This document shows, in pieces, positions 7,822 to 15,485 of a stretch of DNA of 64,000 nt. The DNA is taken from positions 49,484 to 113,483 of the forward strand of contig JAGUWD010000004.1 of assembly GCA_020062545.1 (NCBI GenBank). The letters are read 5' to 3'. Every line of letters begins with the position of its first letter. Positions within the stretch are counted from its first letter, which is position 1. Origin of the DNA: Thermodesulfovibrionales bacterium. Lineage in GTDB: Bacteria; Nitrospirota; Thermodesulfovibrionia; Thermodesulfovibrionales; Dissulfurispiraceae. A program made the position numbers and the translations under genes. The notes beneath the pieces are model-generated. The model worked only from the letters and a program-made list of their open reading frames with translations, was not told the origin of the DNA and did no database searches.

Positions 7822-8955
7822 ATGTGTGACATTCAGGGTTCTGATACGAGGAACAGGATCGGTGTTAAAACAATCCCGTTGGAGGAAGCTGTGGGTATGG
7901 TTCTTGCCCATGATATTACCGAGATAAAGCAGGATGACTTTAAAGGCAGGGCATTCAAAAAAGGGCATATTGTCAGGGAAGAAGATATAAGCCATCTCCA
8001 GAGACTCGGAAAAGAAAATCTGTTTGTTTTAAATATTGCAGATGACGAGATGCACGAAGACGACGCCGCATGTGCACTTGCCAATGCCTTAATGGGTGAA
8101 GGCGTGAGAATGGAAGGAGAACCGAAAGAGGGGAAGATAAATATAATTGCGGACAGGGATGGCCTTCTGAGGATAAATAAGAATGCCCTTACTCAATTCA
8201 ATACGCTCGGTGATGTAATGTGCGCAACACTGCACAGCAATACCGTGGTCAAAAAAGGTCAGCTTGTCGCAGGCACAAGGGCAATTCCGCTGGTAGTTAA
8301 AAAGGCGATAGTACAGAAGGCTGTTGGAATTGGAGAAGAAGCGCGGAAGAACAGAGGTGCAGAAAATCGTAATGGTGGAATAATCGAAGTTAAAGAATTG
8401 AGAAAACCGAAGGCCGGAGTGGTCATCACAGGCAACGAGGTTTATTATGGAAGGATAAAGGATGCATTTGCTCCTATAATCAGGAAGAAGATCGAGACAT
8501 TTGATGGAGAGATTGTCGGTATATACTATGCGCCTGATAATGAAGAATTCATAGAGGCAAGGCTCAGAGAGCTCATAGACGCCGGTGCAGATTTGCTTAT
8601 TACAACAGGAGGCATGTCTGTCGACCCTGATGATGTTACAAGGTTTGCGATAAGGAACCTCGGAGCGACAGATATTACATACGGCTCTGCAGTGCTTCCC
8701 GGAGCGATGTTTTTAGTGGTATACATTAGTGCGACAGTGCGGCAGAGCGACAGTGCGACAGACACTTCACCCATTCCTGTTTTAGGTATTCCTGCCTGCG
8801 GAATGTATCATAAGACAACCATATTTGATTTAGTTCTTCCGAGGGTGCTTGCAGGAGAAAAAATCGGCAGACATGAGCTTGCAGAACTCGGACATGGAGG
8901 ATTATGTCTCAATTGCAAGGAATGCAGATACCCTGTGTGTCCTTTTGGGAAGTAA
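7822..8955 (+). CDS. MoeA-like molybdopterin-binding protein
   Basis: A 377-residue member of the MoCF-biosynthesis (MogA/MoeA) superfamily, expected to bind molybdopterin or insert molybdenum. The substrate fold spans about residues 190-345: VVITGNEVYYGRI, then LLITTGGMSVDPDD, the canonical molybdopterin-binding GGxS loop, and the late GIPACGMYHKT motif. The N-terminal 100 residues resemble the MoeA linker region. The C-terminus is cysteine-rich (CLNCKECRYPVCPFG), unlike classic MoeA, and may bind metal. A 32-bp octamer array at 8731-8762 encodes an extra Ser/Asp/Ala-rich stretch between two core strands. A clear aggagg precedes the ATG. It is probably cotranscribed with the upstream Mo cluster. 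Confidence 0.8.
   Translation: MCDIQGSDTRNRIGVKTIPLEEAVGMVLAHDITEIKQDDFKGRAFKKGHIVREEDISHLQRLGKENLFVLNIADDEMHEDDAACALANALMGEGVRMEGEPKEGKINIIADRDGLLRINKNALTQFNTLGDVMCATLHSNTVVKKGQLVAGTRAIPLVVKKAIVQKAVGIGEEARKNRGAENRNGGIIEVKELRKPKAGVVITGNEVYYGRIKDAFAPIIRKKIETFDGEIVGIYYAPDNEEFIEARLRELIDAGADLLITTGGMSVDPDDVTRFAIRNLGATDITYGSAVLPGAMFLVVYISATVRQSDSATDTSPIPVLGIPACGMYHKTTIFDLVLPRVLAGEKIGRHELAELGHGGLCLNCKECRYPVCPFGK
8731..8762 (+). repeat. In-frame octamer array inside the moeA-like gene
   Basis: Four perfect-register 8-bp units: GCGACAGT, GCGGCAGA, GCGACAGT, GCGACAGA. The same unit recurs at 55526-55541. The array encodes about 11 polar residues (VRQSDSATD region) without breaking the frame. Confidence 0.8.
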
Positions 8956-9026
8956 GGCAATTGAGTGTGGAGTTTTGGAGTATTGTTATTTGACAGAAAG
9001 AGGTGTTTTTGCTATTCTCATACACG

Positions 9027-9887
9027 ATGAAGAAGAGTCACAGAACAGCAGAGCAGCAGTTATATGGAAATAAATTATTCTTTAAAAACTACTGCTCTAC
9101 TGCGCTGCTGCTCTACTGCTCTACTGCTCTATTTATGTTGCTCTGCTGCGCCACTTCTTATGCCTTTGATGTAAAGGGTTTGCAGCCCCTTCCACCCTAT
9201 GGAGTATTTTCCACGTTCAGTGCAGAGAGCCTGAAACAAAATAAGGTAGGATTTGGATTAAGCGTTGAAAAATCCTATGATCCCAATTTTTACCGCACTG
9301 TTTTTAATCTCGCATATGGAATTCATGACAAATTCGAAATGAACATAACACTTCCATATGTGGCAGAGTGGGAAAACAGGGTTGATGGTTTTGAGGATGT
9401 GAGTCTGGGAGTTAAACACAGAGTTATAGACGAAGGGAAATACTGGCCTGCTGCTGCTTATATATTAACTGTATCACCTCCATCCGGCAAGGATGAGTTC
9501 ACTACCGAAGGCAGGGTTGGAGGAGGCTTGTTACTGACAAAAAAGGTTGGACCTTTTAAGGGTCATTTTAACGCCTTTTATTCAAAACCTGATAAAAAAG
9601 AAGAATTAAAAGACGAATATGCCGTTAACCTCGGCGCAGAACTGGCTGTAACACATGACTCAAAGGTGCTTGTCGAGGTCGTTGGAAGAAAAAACCATTT
9701 TAAAAATAAGATAGACATGCTGGAATGGAGACTCGGATACAGGATTGCAACCACTGATTATATGTATACCACTATCGGAGCCGGTTTCGATATAAAAAAC
9801 AGAACCCCCGACTACAGGCTGATGTTTTCTGTAAGTGTAATCCTGCCTCCGGAAAAGAAAAGAATCCAGAGAATATACGAAGAGTAG
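9027..9887 (+). CDS. Outer-membrane beta-barrel protein (MetA-pathway/transporter-like)
   Basis: About 286 residues: a hydrophobic signal peptide ending near SYAFD, then alternating amphipathic strands rich in aromatic residues and Gly, as expected for an outer-membrane barrel of the putative MetA-pathway/phenol-degradation type (PF13557-like). Its ligand is unknown. The signal-peptide core (CSTALLLYCSTALFMLLCC) is encoded by an octamer repeat element. No ribosome site precedes ATG 9027; TTG 9003 is an alternative, and an inserted element may have displaced the original start. It sits between the Mo cluster and tatA. Confidence 0.65.
   Translation: MKKSHRTAEQQLYGNKLFFKNYCSTALLLYCSTALFMLLCCATSYAFDVKGLQPLPPYGVFSTFSAESLKQNKVGFGLSVEKSYDPNFYRTVFNLAYGIHDKFEMNITLPYVAEWENRVDGFEDVSLGVKHRVIDEGKYWPAAAYILTVSPPSGKDEFTTEGRVGGGLLLTKKVGPFKGHFNAFYSKPDKKEELKDEYAVNLGAELAVTHDSKVLVEVVGRKNHFKNKIDMLEWRLGYRIATTDYMYTTIGAGFDIKNRTPDYRLMFSVSVILPPEKKRIQRIYEE
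9041..9129. repeat. Octamer inverted-arm repeat element in the 5' end of the barrel gene
   Basis: The left arm (9041-9060, AGCAGAGC-like units) and right arm (9089-9128, five units such as CTACTGCT and CTGCTGCT) are reverse complements and flank an AT-rich centre containing ATGGAAATAAATTATTC. The centre recurs in opposite orientation at 13659-13684. The right arm codes for the signal-peptide core. Confidence 0.75.
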
Positions 9888-9891
9888 TTTA

Positions 9892-9900
9892 TGTTATAAT
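9892..9900 (+). promoter_or_regulatory. Extended -10 promoter of tatA (probable leaderless start)
   Basis: TGTTATAAT is a perfect TGn-extended -10 box. Only 7 nt separate it from the tatA ATG and there is no Shine-Dalgarno, so transcription probably begins at or next to the start codon. Confidence 0.55.
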
Positions 9901-9907
9901 AAAACGC

Positions 9908-10186
9908 ATGTTTGATTTAGGCATACAGGAACTTATAGTAATTTTTATTGTTGCCCTTCTTGTCTTTGGCCCCAAGAGATTGCCGGAACTTGGCAGAACC
10001 CTCGGAAAGGGGATTGCCGAGCTCAAAAGGGCAATGCATGGCGTTAAGGAACAGATGGATGCGGAACTTCACGATATAAAACAGCCTGTATCGTTGGAGA
10101 CAGATGTTTATAAGTCAGAACAAAAAACAGAAAATGAAAAAACAGATGTGGCAGAAACCGAAAAAAAGGCTGAAGGGGTAGGGTAA
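9908..10186 (+). CDS. tatA: Sec-independent protein translocase subunit TatA
   Basis: A 92-residue TatA/B protein: one N-terminal transmembrane helix (LGIQELIVIFIVALLVFGP), the FGPKRLPELGR hinge and an amphipathic helix, followed by a charged Lys/Glu tail. The short tail and the FGPKRLPELGR form favour TatA over TatB. It oligomerises to form the twin-arginine export pore. Its stop codon directly abuts the tatC start (10187), so the two are coupled. The system would export the Tat-signal molybdoenzyme encoded at 880-3432. Confidence 0.93.
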   Translation: MFDLGIQELIVIFIVALLVFGPKRLPELGRTLGKGIAELKRAMHGVKEQMDAELHDIKQPVSLETDVYKSEQKTENEKTDVAETEKKAEGVG

Positions 10187-10978
10187 ATGGAAGATGGAAA
10201 AATGCCCCTCACAGAACACCTCGGCGAACTCAGAAAGAGGATAACAATAACCTTAGTCGCCTTACTTATCACTTTTACAGTTTCATTCAGTTATTCAGAA
10301 GAGATTTTTAAATTCATAATGTTTCCCCTGCGATACAATCTGGACTTTTCTGTAAAAAATATGTATGTGCATTTCGTCCAGCAGGACAAGCTCCAGAACA
10401 CAAAACTCGTATTCCTTGCACCTGCTGAGGCGTTCTGGATGAATCTCAAGGTCGCCTTCGTTGCGGGTCTTATGTTATCCCTGCCTGTAATGTTTCACCA
10501 GTTATGGAAATTTATTTCTCCCGGACTTCTGCCAAAGGAAAAGAAATATATATTTCCTTTTATCTTTTCGGCAACCACGCTTTTTCTTTTTGGCGCTGCA
10601 TTCTGTTTTTTCATAGTACTTCCTTTTGCCATGGGATTCCTTCTCACTTACAAGGTTGGTGATTTTTTAATGCCTATGCTTTCTGTGGGGCAGTATGTGG
10701 ATTTCTGCCTCAAGTTTATTCTTGCCTTCGGCGCAATATTTGAGCTCCCGATATTTATCATATTCCTCACAAAAATGGGGATTGTAACTCCCAGAACCCT
10801 TGCTAAAAACAGGAAATATGCTGTTTTGATAGCATTTATACTTGCCGCAATCTTAACGCCAACACCTGATGCATTTAACCAGACATTGATGGCTGTTCCC
10901 ATAATACTTCTTTATGAGATTGGCATCTGGATCTCGCCGTTGTTTGTGAAAAAAGAGGCAAAAACAGAAGGCGATTGA
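10187..10978 (+). CDS. tatC: Sec-independent protein translocase subunit TatC
   Basis: A 263-residue polytopic inner-membrane protein with about six transmembrane helices. The N-terminal MPLTEHLGELRKRI segment is the TatC signature for binding twin-arginine signals; the conserved FWMNLKVAF and LFVKKE-type ends also match. TatC is the receptor of the pathway and recruits TatA. There is no intergenic gap after tatA. A full-length, intact copy. Confidence 0.97.
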   Translation: MEDGKMPLTEHLGELRKRITITLVALLITFTVSFSYSEEIFKFIMFPLRYNLDFSVKNMYVHFVQQDKLQNTKLVFLAPAEAFWMNLKVAFVAGLMLSLPVMFHQLWKFISPGLLPKEKKYIFPFIFSATTLFLFGAAFCFFIVLPFAMGFLLTYKVGDFLMPMLSVGQYVDFCLKFILAFGAIFELPIFIIFLTKMGIVTPRTLAKNRKYAVLIAFILAAILTPTPDAFNQTLMAVPIILLYEIGIWISPLFVKKEAKTEGD

Positions 10979-10993
10979 TTCGAATGCAAGCAA

Positions 10994-11272
10994 ATGGCAG
11001 AGCAGAATAAAAGGAATTTCAGGGCCATAGTTTCGGATATATCAGAGGGGTTTGTTGCTGTAAATCCAATTTATTTGAAACCCTTTGATGAAAATGCCCT
11101 TAAAACCCTTTGCAGGGCTATAGAGCGCAAACAGATCGAGATCAGGTCAGAGCCTTTCCCTTATGACGATATCTATTTAATAAGGAAAAGGAACATAAGA
11201 CTCCAGAGGCTTTATTCAGCCTTGATGGTAATAAAAAACTTTGCACGCGAAAAGCGCTATAGGGTCTATTGA
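10994..11272 (+). CDS. Small conserved-type hypothetical protein downstream of tatC
   Basis: A 92-residue, Arg/Lys-rich soluble protein I do not recognise. It follows tatC by 15 bp, has no cysteines beyond one, no signal peptide and no membrane segment. Two predicted helices (ENALKTLCRAIERKQIEI and KRNIRLQRLYSALMVIKNF) carry strong positive charge, which could suggest nucleic-acid or ribosome contact. The last codons touch a nonamer repeat element. Confidence 0.6.
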   Translation: MAEQNKRNFRAIVSDISEGFVAVNPIYLKPFDENALKTLCRAIERKQIEIRSEPFPYDDIYLIRKRNIRLQRLYSALMVIKNFAREKRYRVY

Positions 11273-11363
11273 GTTCATAGAGTTTCTTGGGTTTAGAGTT
11301 TATAGAGTTAAAAATACAATAAACTTTATGAACTCAACGAACCCGGCAAACACAATAAACTTG
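11271..11363. repeat. Nonamer inverted-arm repeat element
   Basis: The left arm has four 9-bp units from 11271 (GAGTTCATA, GAGTTTCTT, GGGTTTAGA, GTTTATAGA). The right arm has five from 11319 (ATAAACTTT, ATGAACTCA, ACGAACCCG, GCAAACACA, ATAAACTTG). The arms are imperfect reverse complements around an AT-rich centre and fill the gap before the YchF-type gene. Confidence 0.75.
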
Positions 11364-11376
11364 ATTCGGAGGAAAT

Positions 11377-12474
11377 GTGAAATTAGCTATCATCGGACTT
11401 TCCAATTCAGGCAAAACCACTGTTTTTAACGCCCTTACAGGACAGAACCTTGAAACAACCATTTATCCCACTGTAAGCGGAGAGCCTAACTACGGTGTTG
11501 TAAAGGTACCTGATTACAGGATCGATAAACTTGCTGAAATATATAAACCCAAAAAAATTACTTATGCAACAGTTGAATACATAGATTACATAGGACTTAC
11601 GAAGGGAGACATTGCTCAGAACAGGAAGGTTTTTGACTTGATAAAGGATGCCGATGCCATTGTCCATGTGGTAAGGGCATTTGAGGACGATTCGGTCTCC
11701 CATCCCATGAACGAGATTAATCCTCTGAGGGATATCGAGACATTGGAGCTTGAGCTGATATTCGGGGATATAGAGCTTGTCGAAAAAAGGCTTGCAAGAA
11801 TGGAGGAAAGCGCAAAGAAAGGGAAAAAGCCGAATGAGGCAGAAAAGAAGCTGCTCCTTAAATGTAAGGATGCCCTTGAAAAAGAAGTTCCTCTCAGGAA
11901 TGTGAGTTTTGACGACGAAGAACAGAAGGCCATGAAGCACCTCCAGTTTGTCTCCACAAAGCCTGAAGTAGTAGTTATAAATATAGGAGAAGGAGACTTA
12001 AATACCGATAAGGCATTAAACCTCCAGAATAACGCTGAAAGATATTTTGCAGACAAAGGTATTTCGGAAACAACAAAGGTCGTAACACTCTGCGGGAAGA
12101 TAGAGATGGAAATTGCACAATTAAATCCAGATGAGGCAATGGCATTTCTCGATGACCTTGGAATACAGGAGCCAGCCCTGAATAGATTAATACATGTGAG
12201 TTATGATCTTCTCGGTCTTATCTCTTTTCTTACAGCAGGTGAAGATGAGGTCAGGGCATGGACTATTAAAAAAGGCACCAACGCACAGCAAGCCGCAGGC
12301 AAGATACATTCGGACATTGAAAGGGGATTTATCAGGGCAGAAGTTGTGGGCTACGATGATTTCATTTCATCTAAAAGCATGTCTGCTGCAAGGGATAAGG
12401 GGCTATTGAGGCTTGAAGGAAAGACCTACGAGGTAAAGGATGGCGATATAATCAATTTCAGGTTTAATGTGTGA
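11377..12474 (+). CDS. ychF: YchF/OLA1-family GTPase with TGS domain
   Basis: A 365-residue Obg-superfamily P-loop NTPase. Domains in order: G domain with Walker A GLSNSGKTT (residues 7-15), switch region, a coiled-coil insertion (about 135-200, ERKLARMEE-like helices), and a C-terminal TGS domain with LISFLTAGEDEVRAW and AAGKIHSDIERGFIRAEV. YchF proteins bind the ribosome and prefer ATP. The P-loop reads LSNSGKTT rather than the usual PNVGKST, so this may be a paralogous branch. GTG start preceded by cggaggaaat. Confidence 0.85.
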   Translation: MKLAIIGLSNSGKTTVFNALTGQNLETTIYPTVSGEPNYGVVKVPDYRIDKLAEIYKPKKITYATVEYIDYIGLTKGDIAQNRKVFDLIKDADAIVHVVRAFEDDSVSHPMNEINPLRDIETLELELIFGDIELVEKRLARMEESAKKGKKPNEAEKKLLLKCKDALEKEVPLRNVSFDDEEQKAMKHLQFVSTKPEVVVINIGEGDLNTDKALNLQNNAERYFADKGISETTKVVTLCGKIEMEIAQLNPDEAMAFLDDLGIQEPALNRLIHVSYDLLGLISFLTAGEDEVRAWTIKKGTNAQQAAGKIHSDIERGFIRAEVVGYDDFISSKSMSAARDKGLLRLEGKTYEVKDGDIINFRFNV

Positions 12475-12481
12475 GAAGAAT

Positions 12482-13510
12482 CTATATGGTCGAAAAAATC
12501 CTCTCAATCTCCTGCCTTTCCTGAGTGGTGGACATAAAGATCAATGCATTTTGGGGTTTTATAACATAATCATCCGGCGGATTAAAAATCCAATCGTCTT
12601 TTGTCCTGACAGCCAGCAGAAGCACGTTTGGATATCTCTTTAACTGTAAATCGGCAACGGTCTTTCCGACAAATGGTTCGGGCACCGTAATTTCTTCTAC
12701 TCTCAGGTTTTTCTCCTTATCACGGAGCATTATATCTAAAAATGAGACAACCGTTGGTCTTATCATCTCGGATGCCATCCTGAGACCGCCTATGAATGTG
12801 GGAGATACCACTGCATCTGCGCCTGCTTTTTTCATCTTTTCCATATTTTTCAGATCATGGCAGCGGGCAACAACCCTGATATTGGGGTTTAATTGTTTCG
12901 CGGTCAGGCTTATGACGAGATTCTGGTTGTCATCGCCCGATACCGCAAACAACCCTTTTGCCTCCATAATCCCAGCCTTAAGCAGCGTGTCGCTGTCTGT
13001 AGCATCGCCTTCTATGTAAACCCTTTCATGGAACATTTCAAGAATCTTTTCTATCTTCTTCCTGTCTATATCTACTATTACATGAGGTCTTTTAGTATCG
13101 TAAAGCTCGCTGACAATGTGAAATCCTACGCCTTCGATGCCACAGACGATGTAGTGATCTTTGAATTTCTTGATTATCTTTTCCATCTTCCTCCTCCGAA
13201 AGGTTTCGTTAAGTTCTCCTTCAACTATAAATGCGGTAAAGTTTGAAAGGATATAGGTTAGCGTGCCTATTCCAAAGAGGGCTATGAATATTGTAAATAC
13301 CCTCCCAGAAGGATTGCCTGACATGTCTATTATTTCGCCGTATCCGATTGTTGCAATGGTAATTACGGTCATGTAAAGGCAATCAAGGACAGAATACTGC
13401 CCTTTTCCGATAAACCAGTAGCCAGTTGTTCCGATGATTAAAACGGATATCAGGGACAGTCCGGCCCAAATAAACCTTTTATAAATCTGCGATGATATGT
13501 TATCTGACAT
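12482..13510 (-). CDS. Potassium channel with RCK (TrkA-N/TrkA-C) domains
   Basis: A 342-residue two-TM channel of the MthK/Kch type. Transmembrane helix 1 is near residues 12-33; the pore loop carries the K+ selectivity filter TIATIGYGE; helix 2 follows at about 70-92. A RCK/TrkA-N Rossmann domain (CGIEGVGFH, with acidic VDID at the end of beta-2) and a TrkA-C domain (PFVGKTVADLQL) complete it. Such channels gate potassium flux in response to bound nucleotide or ions. It is convergent with the YchF-type gene with only 7 bp between stops and no clear terminator. Confidence 0.93.
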   Translation of the reverse strand: MSDNISSQIYKRFIWAGLSLISVLIIGTTGYWFIGKGQYSVLDCLYMTVITIATIGYGEIIDMSGNPSGRVFTIFIALFGIGTLTYILSNFTAFIVEGELNETFRRRKMEKIIKKFKDHYIVCGIEGVGFHIVSELYDTKRPHVIVDIDRKKIEKILEMFHERVYIEGDATDSDTLLKAGIMEAKGLFAVSGDDNQNLVISLTAKQLNPNIRVVARCHDLKNMEKMKKAGADAVVSPTFIGGLRMASEMIRPTVVSFLDIMLRDKEKNLRVEEITVPEPFVGKTVADLQLKRYPNVLLLAVRTKDDWIFNPPDDYVIKPQNALIFMSTTQERQEIERIFSTI

Positions 13511-13642
13511 GATTGCTACCTGTTATTCTTAATATAACCTTTAAAGAAAAAACTTACAATTACTTACCAATAACTCTGTATTTTCGTATCTTTATGCGGG
13601 CTATAATTCCGAGGATTTAAAGAGGATAAGGGCTCGATATTA

Positions 13643-13684
13643 GAGCAGTAGCGCAGTAGTTCTTAAGGAATAATTTATTTCCAT
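13643..13684. repeat. Octamer repeat element at the break point of a histidine kinase
   Basis: Two 8-bp units (GAGCAGTA, GCGCAGTA) are followed by a 26-bp AT-rich core that is the reverse complement, with few mismatches, of the core at 9061-9087. The second arm is missing. The kinase coding frame resumes immediately after this element. Confidence 0.65.
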
Positions 13685-14090
13685 TCAAGAAAACCTCTGG
13701 CCTGTTGAAGTTGACGAAGTGCAATTGAGGCAGGTAATCCACCACTTAAGCATTAATGCCCAGGAGGCCATGCCGAAGGGCGGTAATGTTGAAATCAGGG
13801 CTGAAAATGTTACCGTCGGTTCTGAAGACGGTCTTCCTGTAAAAGAAGGCAGATATGTAAAAATATCCGTAAAAGATCATGGCATTAGCATTCCGAAGGA
13901 AAACCTGAAAAAGATATTTGACCCATACTTCACAACAAAACAAATGGACAGTCAAAAAGGTAAAGGACTTGGTCTTGCTGTCTGTTACTTCATAATAAAG
14001 AAGCACGATGGATATATTGATGTGGAATCGGAAATCGGAAAGGGATCGGTCTTCTCTGTATACATTCCTTCCGCTGGGAAGGAGATGTAA
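13683..14090 (+). pseudogene. Histidine kinase C-terminal remnant (HATPase domain only)
   Basis: The frame encodes about 135 residues that match only the end of a sensor kinase: the N box (INAQEAMP), a D/G1 box (DHGISIP), F box (DPYFTTK) and G2 box (GKGLGLAV). The DHp helix, phosphoacceptor His and all sensory parts are absent. Coding homology continues upstream of the GTG at 13719 (NLWPVEVDE is typical kinase sequence) but stops at the repeat element, where a TAA occurs at 13671. This is best read as a truncated gene; expression of an orphan ATPase domain from GTG 13719 cannot be excluded. Confidence 0.72.
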
Positions 14091-14127
14091 TTTATAACGT
14101 GTTTATTTATCCATTAAAATATTTTAA

Positions 14128-14157
14128 TTGCCTTACTGTTTTTGATTGTGTTATAAC
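14128..14157 (+). promoter_or_regulatory. Promoter of the fluoride operon
   Basis: TTGCCT (14128-14133), 18-bp spacer and TATAAC (14152-14157) form a sigma-70-like promoter. The predicted transcription start near 14164 lies about ten bases before the fluoride aptamer, which fits a riboswitch leader. Confidence 0.5.
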
Positions 14158-14172
14158 AATTAAAAATTAAAA

Positions 14173-14261
14173 AGGCGATGGGGTTCGCCATAACCGCTTT
14201 CGGTTCCGAAGCTGATAACTCCTACTCTCGGTTAAAAAATTTAAGAGGGTAGGAGTTTTTT
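14173..14261 (+). promoter_or_regulatory. Fluoride riboswitch (crcB motif) with terminator, copy 1
   Basis: The aptamer carries the conserved elements of the crcB RNA motif: GGCGATGGGGTTCGCC hairpin, AACCGC, and GCTGATAACTCCTAC (ending about 14226). The last strand AACTCCTAC (14217-14225) can instead pair with GTAGGAGTT (14249-14257) to form a terminator followed by T6. Fluoride binding should hold the aptamer and allow read-through. The terminator 3' arm also contains the only Shine-Dalgarno (taggag) for crcB, whose ATG follows 7 nt later, so translation is probably gated too. Confidence 0.93.
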
Positions 14262-14262
14262 A

Positions 14263-14646
14263 ATGCAATCAATGATAAACTATCTAATAATAGGCGCGGG
14301 AGGTTTCATAGGTGCGATAGCCAGATACGCAATCGGCGTCTGGATAGGCCAGAAATGGGGGAGGAGTTTTCCCCTCGGAACATTTGTTATTAATGTAAGC
14401 GGGAGTTTTTTTATCGGTCTGATTATGTCCTTATTTACGGAAAGATTTATGGTGAATCCTCAATGGAGGCTTTTGCTGGTTGTAGGCTTTCTTGGTGCAT
14501 ATACGACCTTTTCAACATTTGAATACGAAACAGGCAGGTTAGTGAAAGACGGTGAATGGCTTGTTGCATCAATGAATGTAATATTAAGTGTTTTTGTCGG
14601 ATTTGTGGCATTAAAGATTGGCGAATTAATTGCAAAAAGTATATAG
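14263..14646 (+). CDS. crcB: Fluoride channel Fluc/CrcB
   Basis: A 127-residue four-helix membrane protein that forms dual-topology dimers and lets fluoride leave the cell. Family features are the N-terminal GGFIGAIARY segment, the polar-track NVSGSF in helix 2 and the GFLGAYTTFSTFE motif with the phenylalanine-box and Na+-site region in helix 3. It directly follows a fluoride riboswitch, which makes the assignment very firm, and is 9 bp upstream of the DUF190 gene. Confidence 0.97.
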   Translation: MQSMINYLIIGAGGFIGAIARYAIGVWIGQKWGRSFPLGTFVINVSGSFFIGLIMSLFTERFMVNPQWRLLLVVGFLGAYTTFSTFEYETGRLVKDGEWLVASMNVILSVFVGFVALKIGELIAKSI

Positions 14647-14655
14647 GAGATAAGC

Positions 14656-15372
14656 ATGGTAAAACAAGGGCCTGCAAAGAAACTCACTATTTATATTGAT
14701 GAGACGGACAGATTTGGCGGAAAGCCTGTTTATGAAGTATTGATGGATATTTTTTACAAAAAGAAAATAGCAGGTGTGAGCGTCTTCAGGGGTGTGGCAG
14801 GTTATGGCACTGATGGCGTTTTTCACACATCAAAGATGCTTGAACTCTCTACAAGTATGCCAGTGAAGATAGAGGTTGTGGATTCAGAGGAGATGATAAA
14901 TAAGGTTCTGCCTGATGTTTATCATGTTGTGGAAAAGGGGCTTGTGGAGATTACTGATACAAATGTTGTCAAATGCTGCCCCAAGGCATTGGAGAAAAAG
15001 GAGGAGGTGGGAAAAAGAATGAAACTTGAGGGTAAGGCAAAGATGCTCAGGGTGATAGTGAGCGAGGATGATAAATGGGAAGGAGAGCCTCTGTATGAAG
15101 CGATCATAAAGAGATTTATTATGATGGACATTGCAGGTGCAACTGTTTATAAGGCAGTCGCAGGCTACGGCCCTCACAGAAGGTTTCATAAAAAGAAGAC
15201 ACTCACAAGCACCGGAGAGATGCCCATCTTGATTACTGTTATCGATACAGAGGAAAATATAAATAAAGTCCTGCCGATACTTGACGATATGGTAAAAGAA
15301 GGCATTGTTATACTTTCGGATGTAAATGTGATAAAATATATCCACCGGGATGTAAATCCAGAAATAATCTAA
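14656..15372 (+). CDS. Tandem DUF190 protein associated with fluoride export
   Basis: A 238-residue soluble protein made of two DUF190 domains (about 10-110 and 125-230). Each has the same layout: a strand, YEVLMDIFYKKKIAGVSVFRG or the related EAIIKRFIMMDIAGATVYKA, a GYGxxxxxH motif, then an IEVVDSEE or ITVIDTEE strand. The fold resembles PII-like proteins. DUF190 genes commonly accompany crcB, so a role in sensing or modulating fluoride channels is likely but not established. The duplication in one chain is notable. The stop codon lies 5 bp before the second riboswitch. Confidence 0.88.
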   Translation: MVKQGPAKKLTIYIDETDRFGGKPVYEVLMDIFYKKKIAGVSVFRGVAGYGTDGVFHTSKMLELSTSMPVKIEVVDSEEMINKVLPDVYHVVEKGLVEITDTNVVKCCPKALEKKEEVGKRMKLEGKAKMLRVIVSEDDKWEGEPLYEAIIKRFIMMDIAGATVYKAVAGYGPHRRFHKKKTLTSTGEMPILITVIDTEENINKVLPILDDMVKEGIVILSDVNVIKYIHRDVNPEII

Positions 15373-15376
15373 CTAT

Positions 15377-15459
15377 CGGCGATGGAGTTCGCCATTAACC
15401 GCTTTGGATTCTGAAGCTGATGACTCCTACTCTCAAGATTACGAGGGTAGGAGTTTTTT
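15377..15459 (+). promoter_or_regulatory. Fluoride riboswitch (crcB motif) with terminator, copy 2
   Basis: A second aptamer with GGCGATGGAGTTCGCC, AACCGC and GCTGATGACTCCTAC. ACTCCTAC (15423-15430) pairs with GTAGGAGT (15447-15454), followed by T6, giving the alternative terminator. It begins 5 bp after the DUF190 stop, and I see no good promoter between the two, so it probably gates read-through from the first promoter into the antiporter and later genes. Here the ribosome site (aaggaggc) is separate and 20 bp downstream. Confidence 0.92.
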
Positions 15460-15485
15460 ATGCCTGCTCAATAAGGAGGCGGACA

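Noticed and set aside
8849..9073. 74-codon ORF overlapping the end of the moeA-like gene
   Set aside because: Out of frame with the conserved Cys-rich C-terminus, and its second half reads through the octamer element.
11241..11429. 62-codon ORF rich in Phe/Ile/Glu spanning the gap before ychF
   Set aside because: Its sequence is simply the translation of the nonamer repeat element, and it overlaps the real ychF start.
13719..14090. Functional small histidine-kinase-like ATPase
   Set aside because: Coding similarity to kinases extends upstream of the start codon and is cut at a repeat element, which indicates a remnant.
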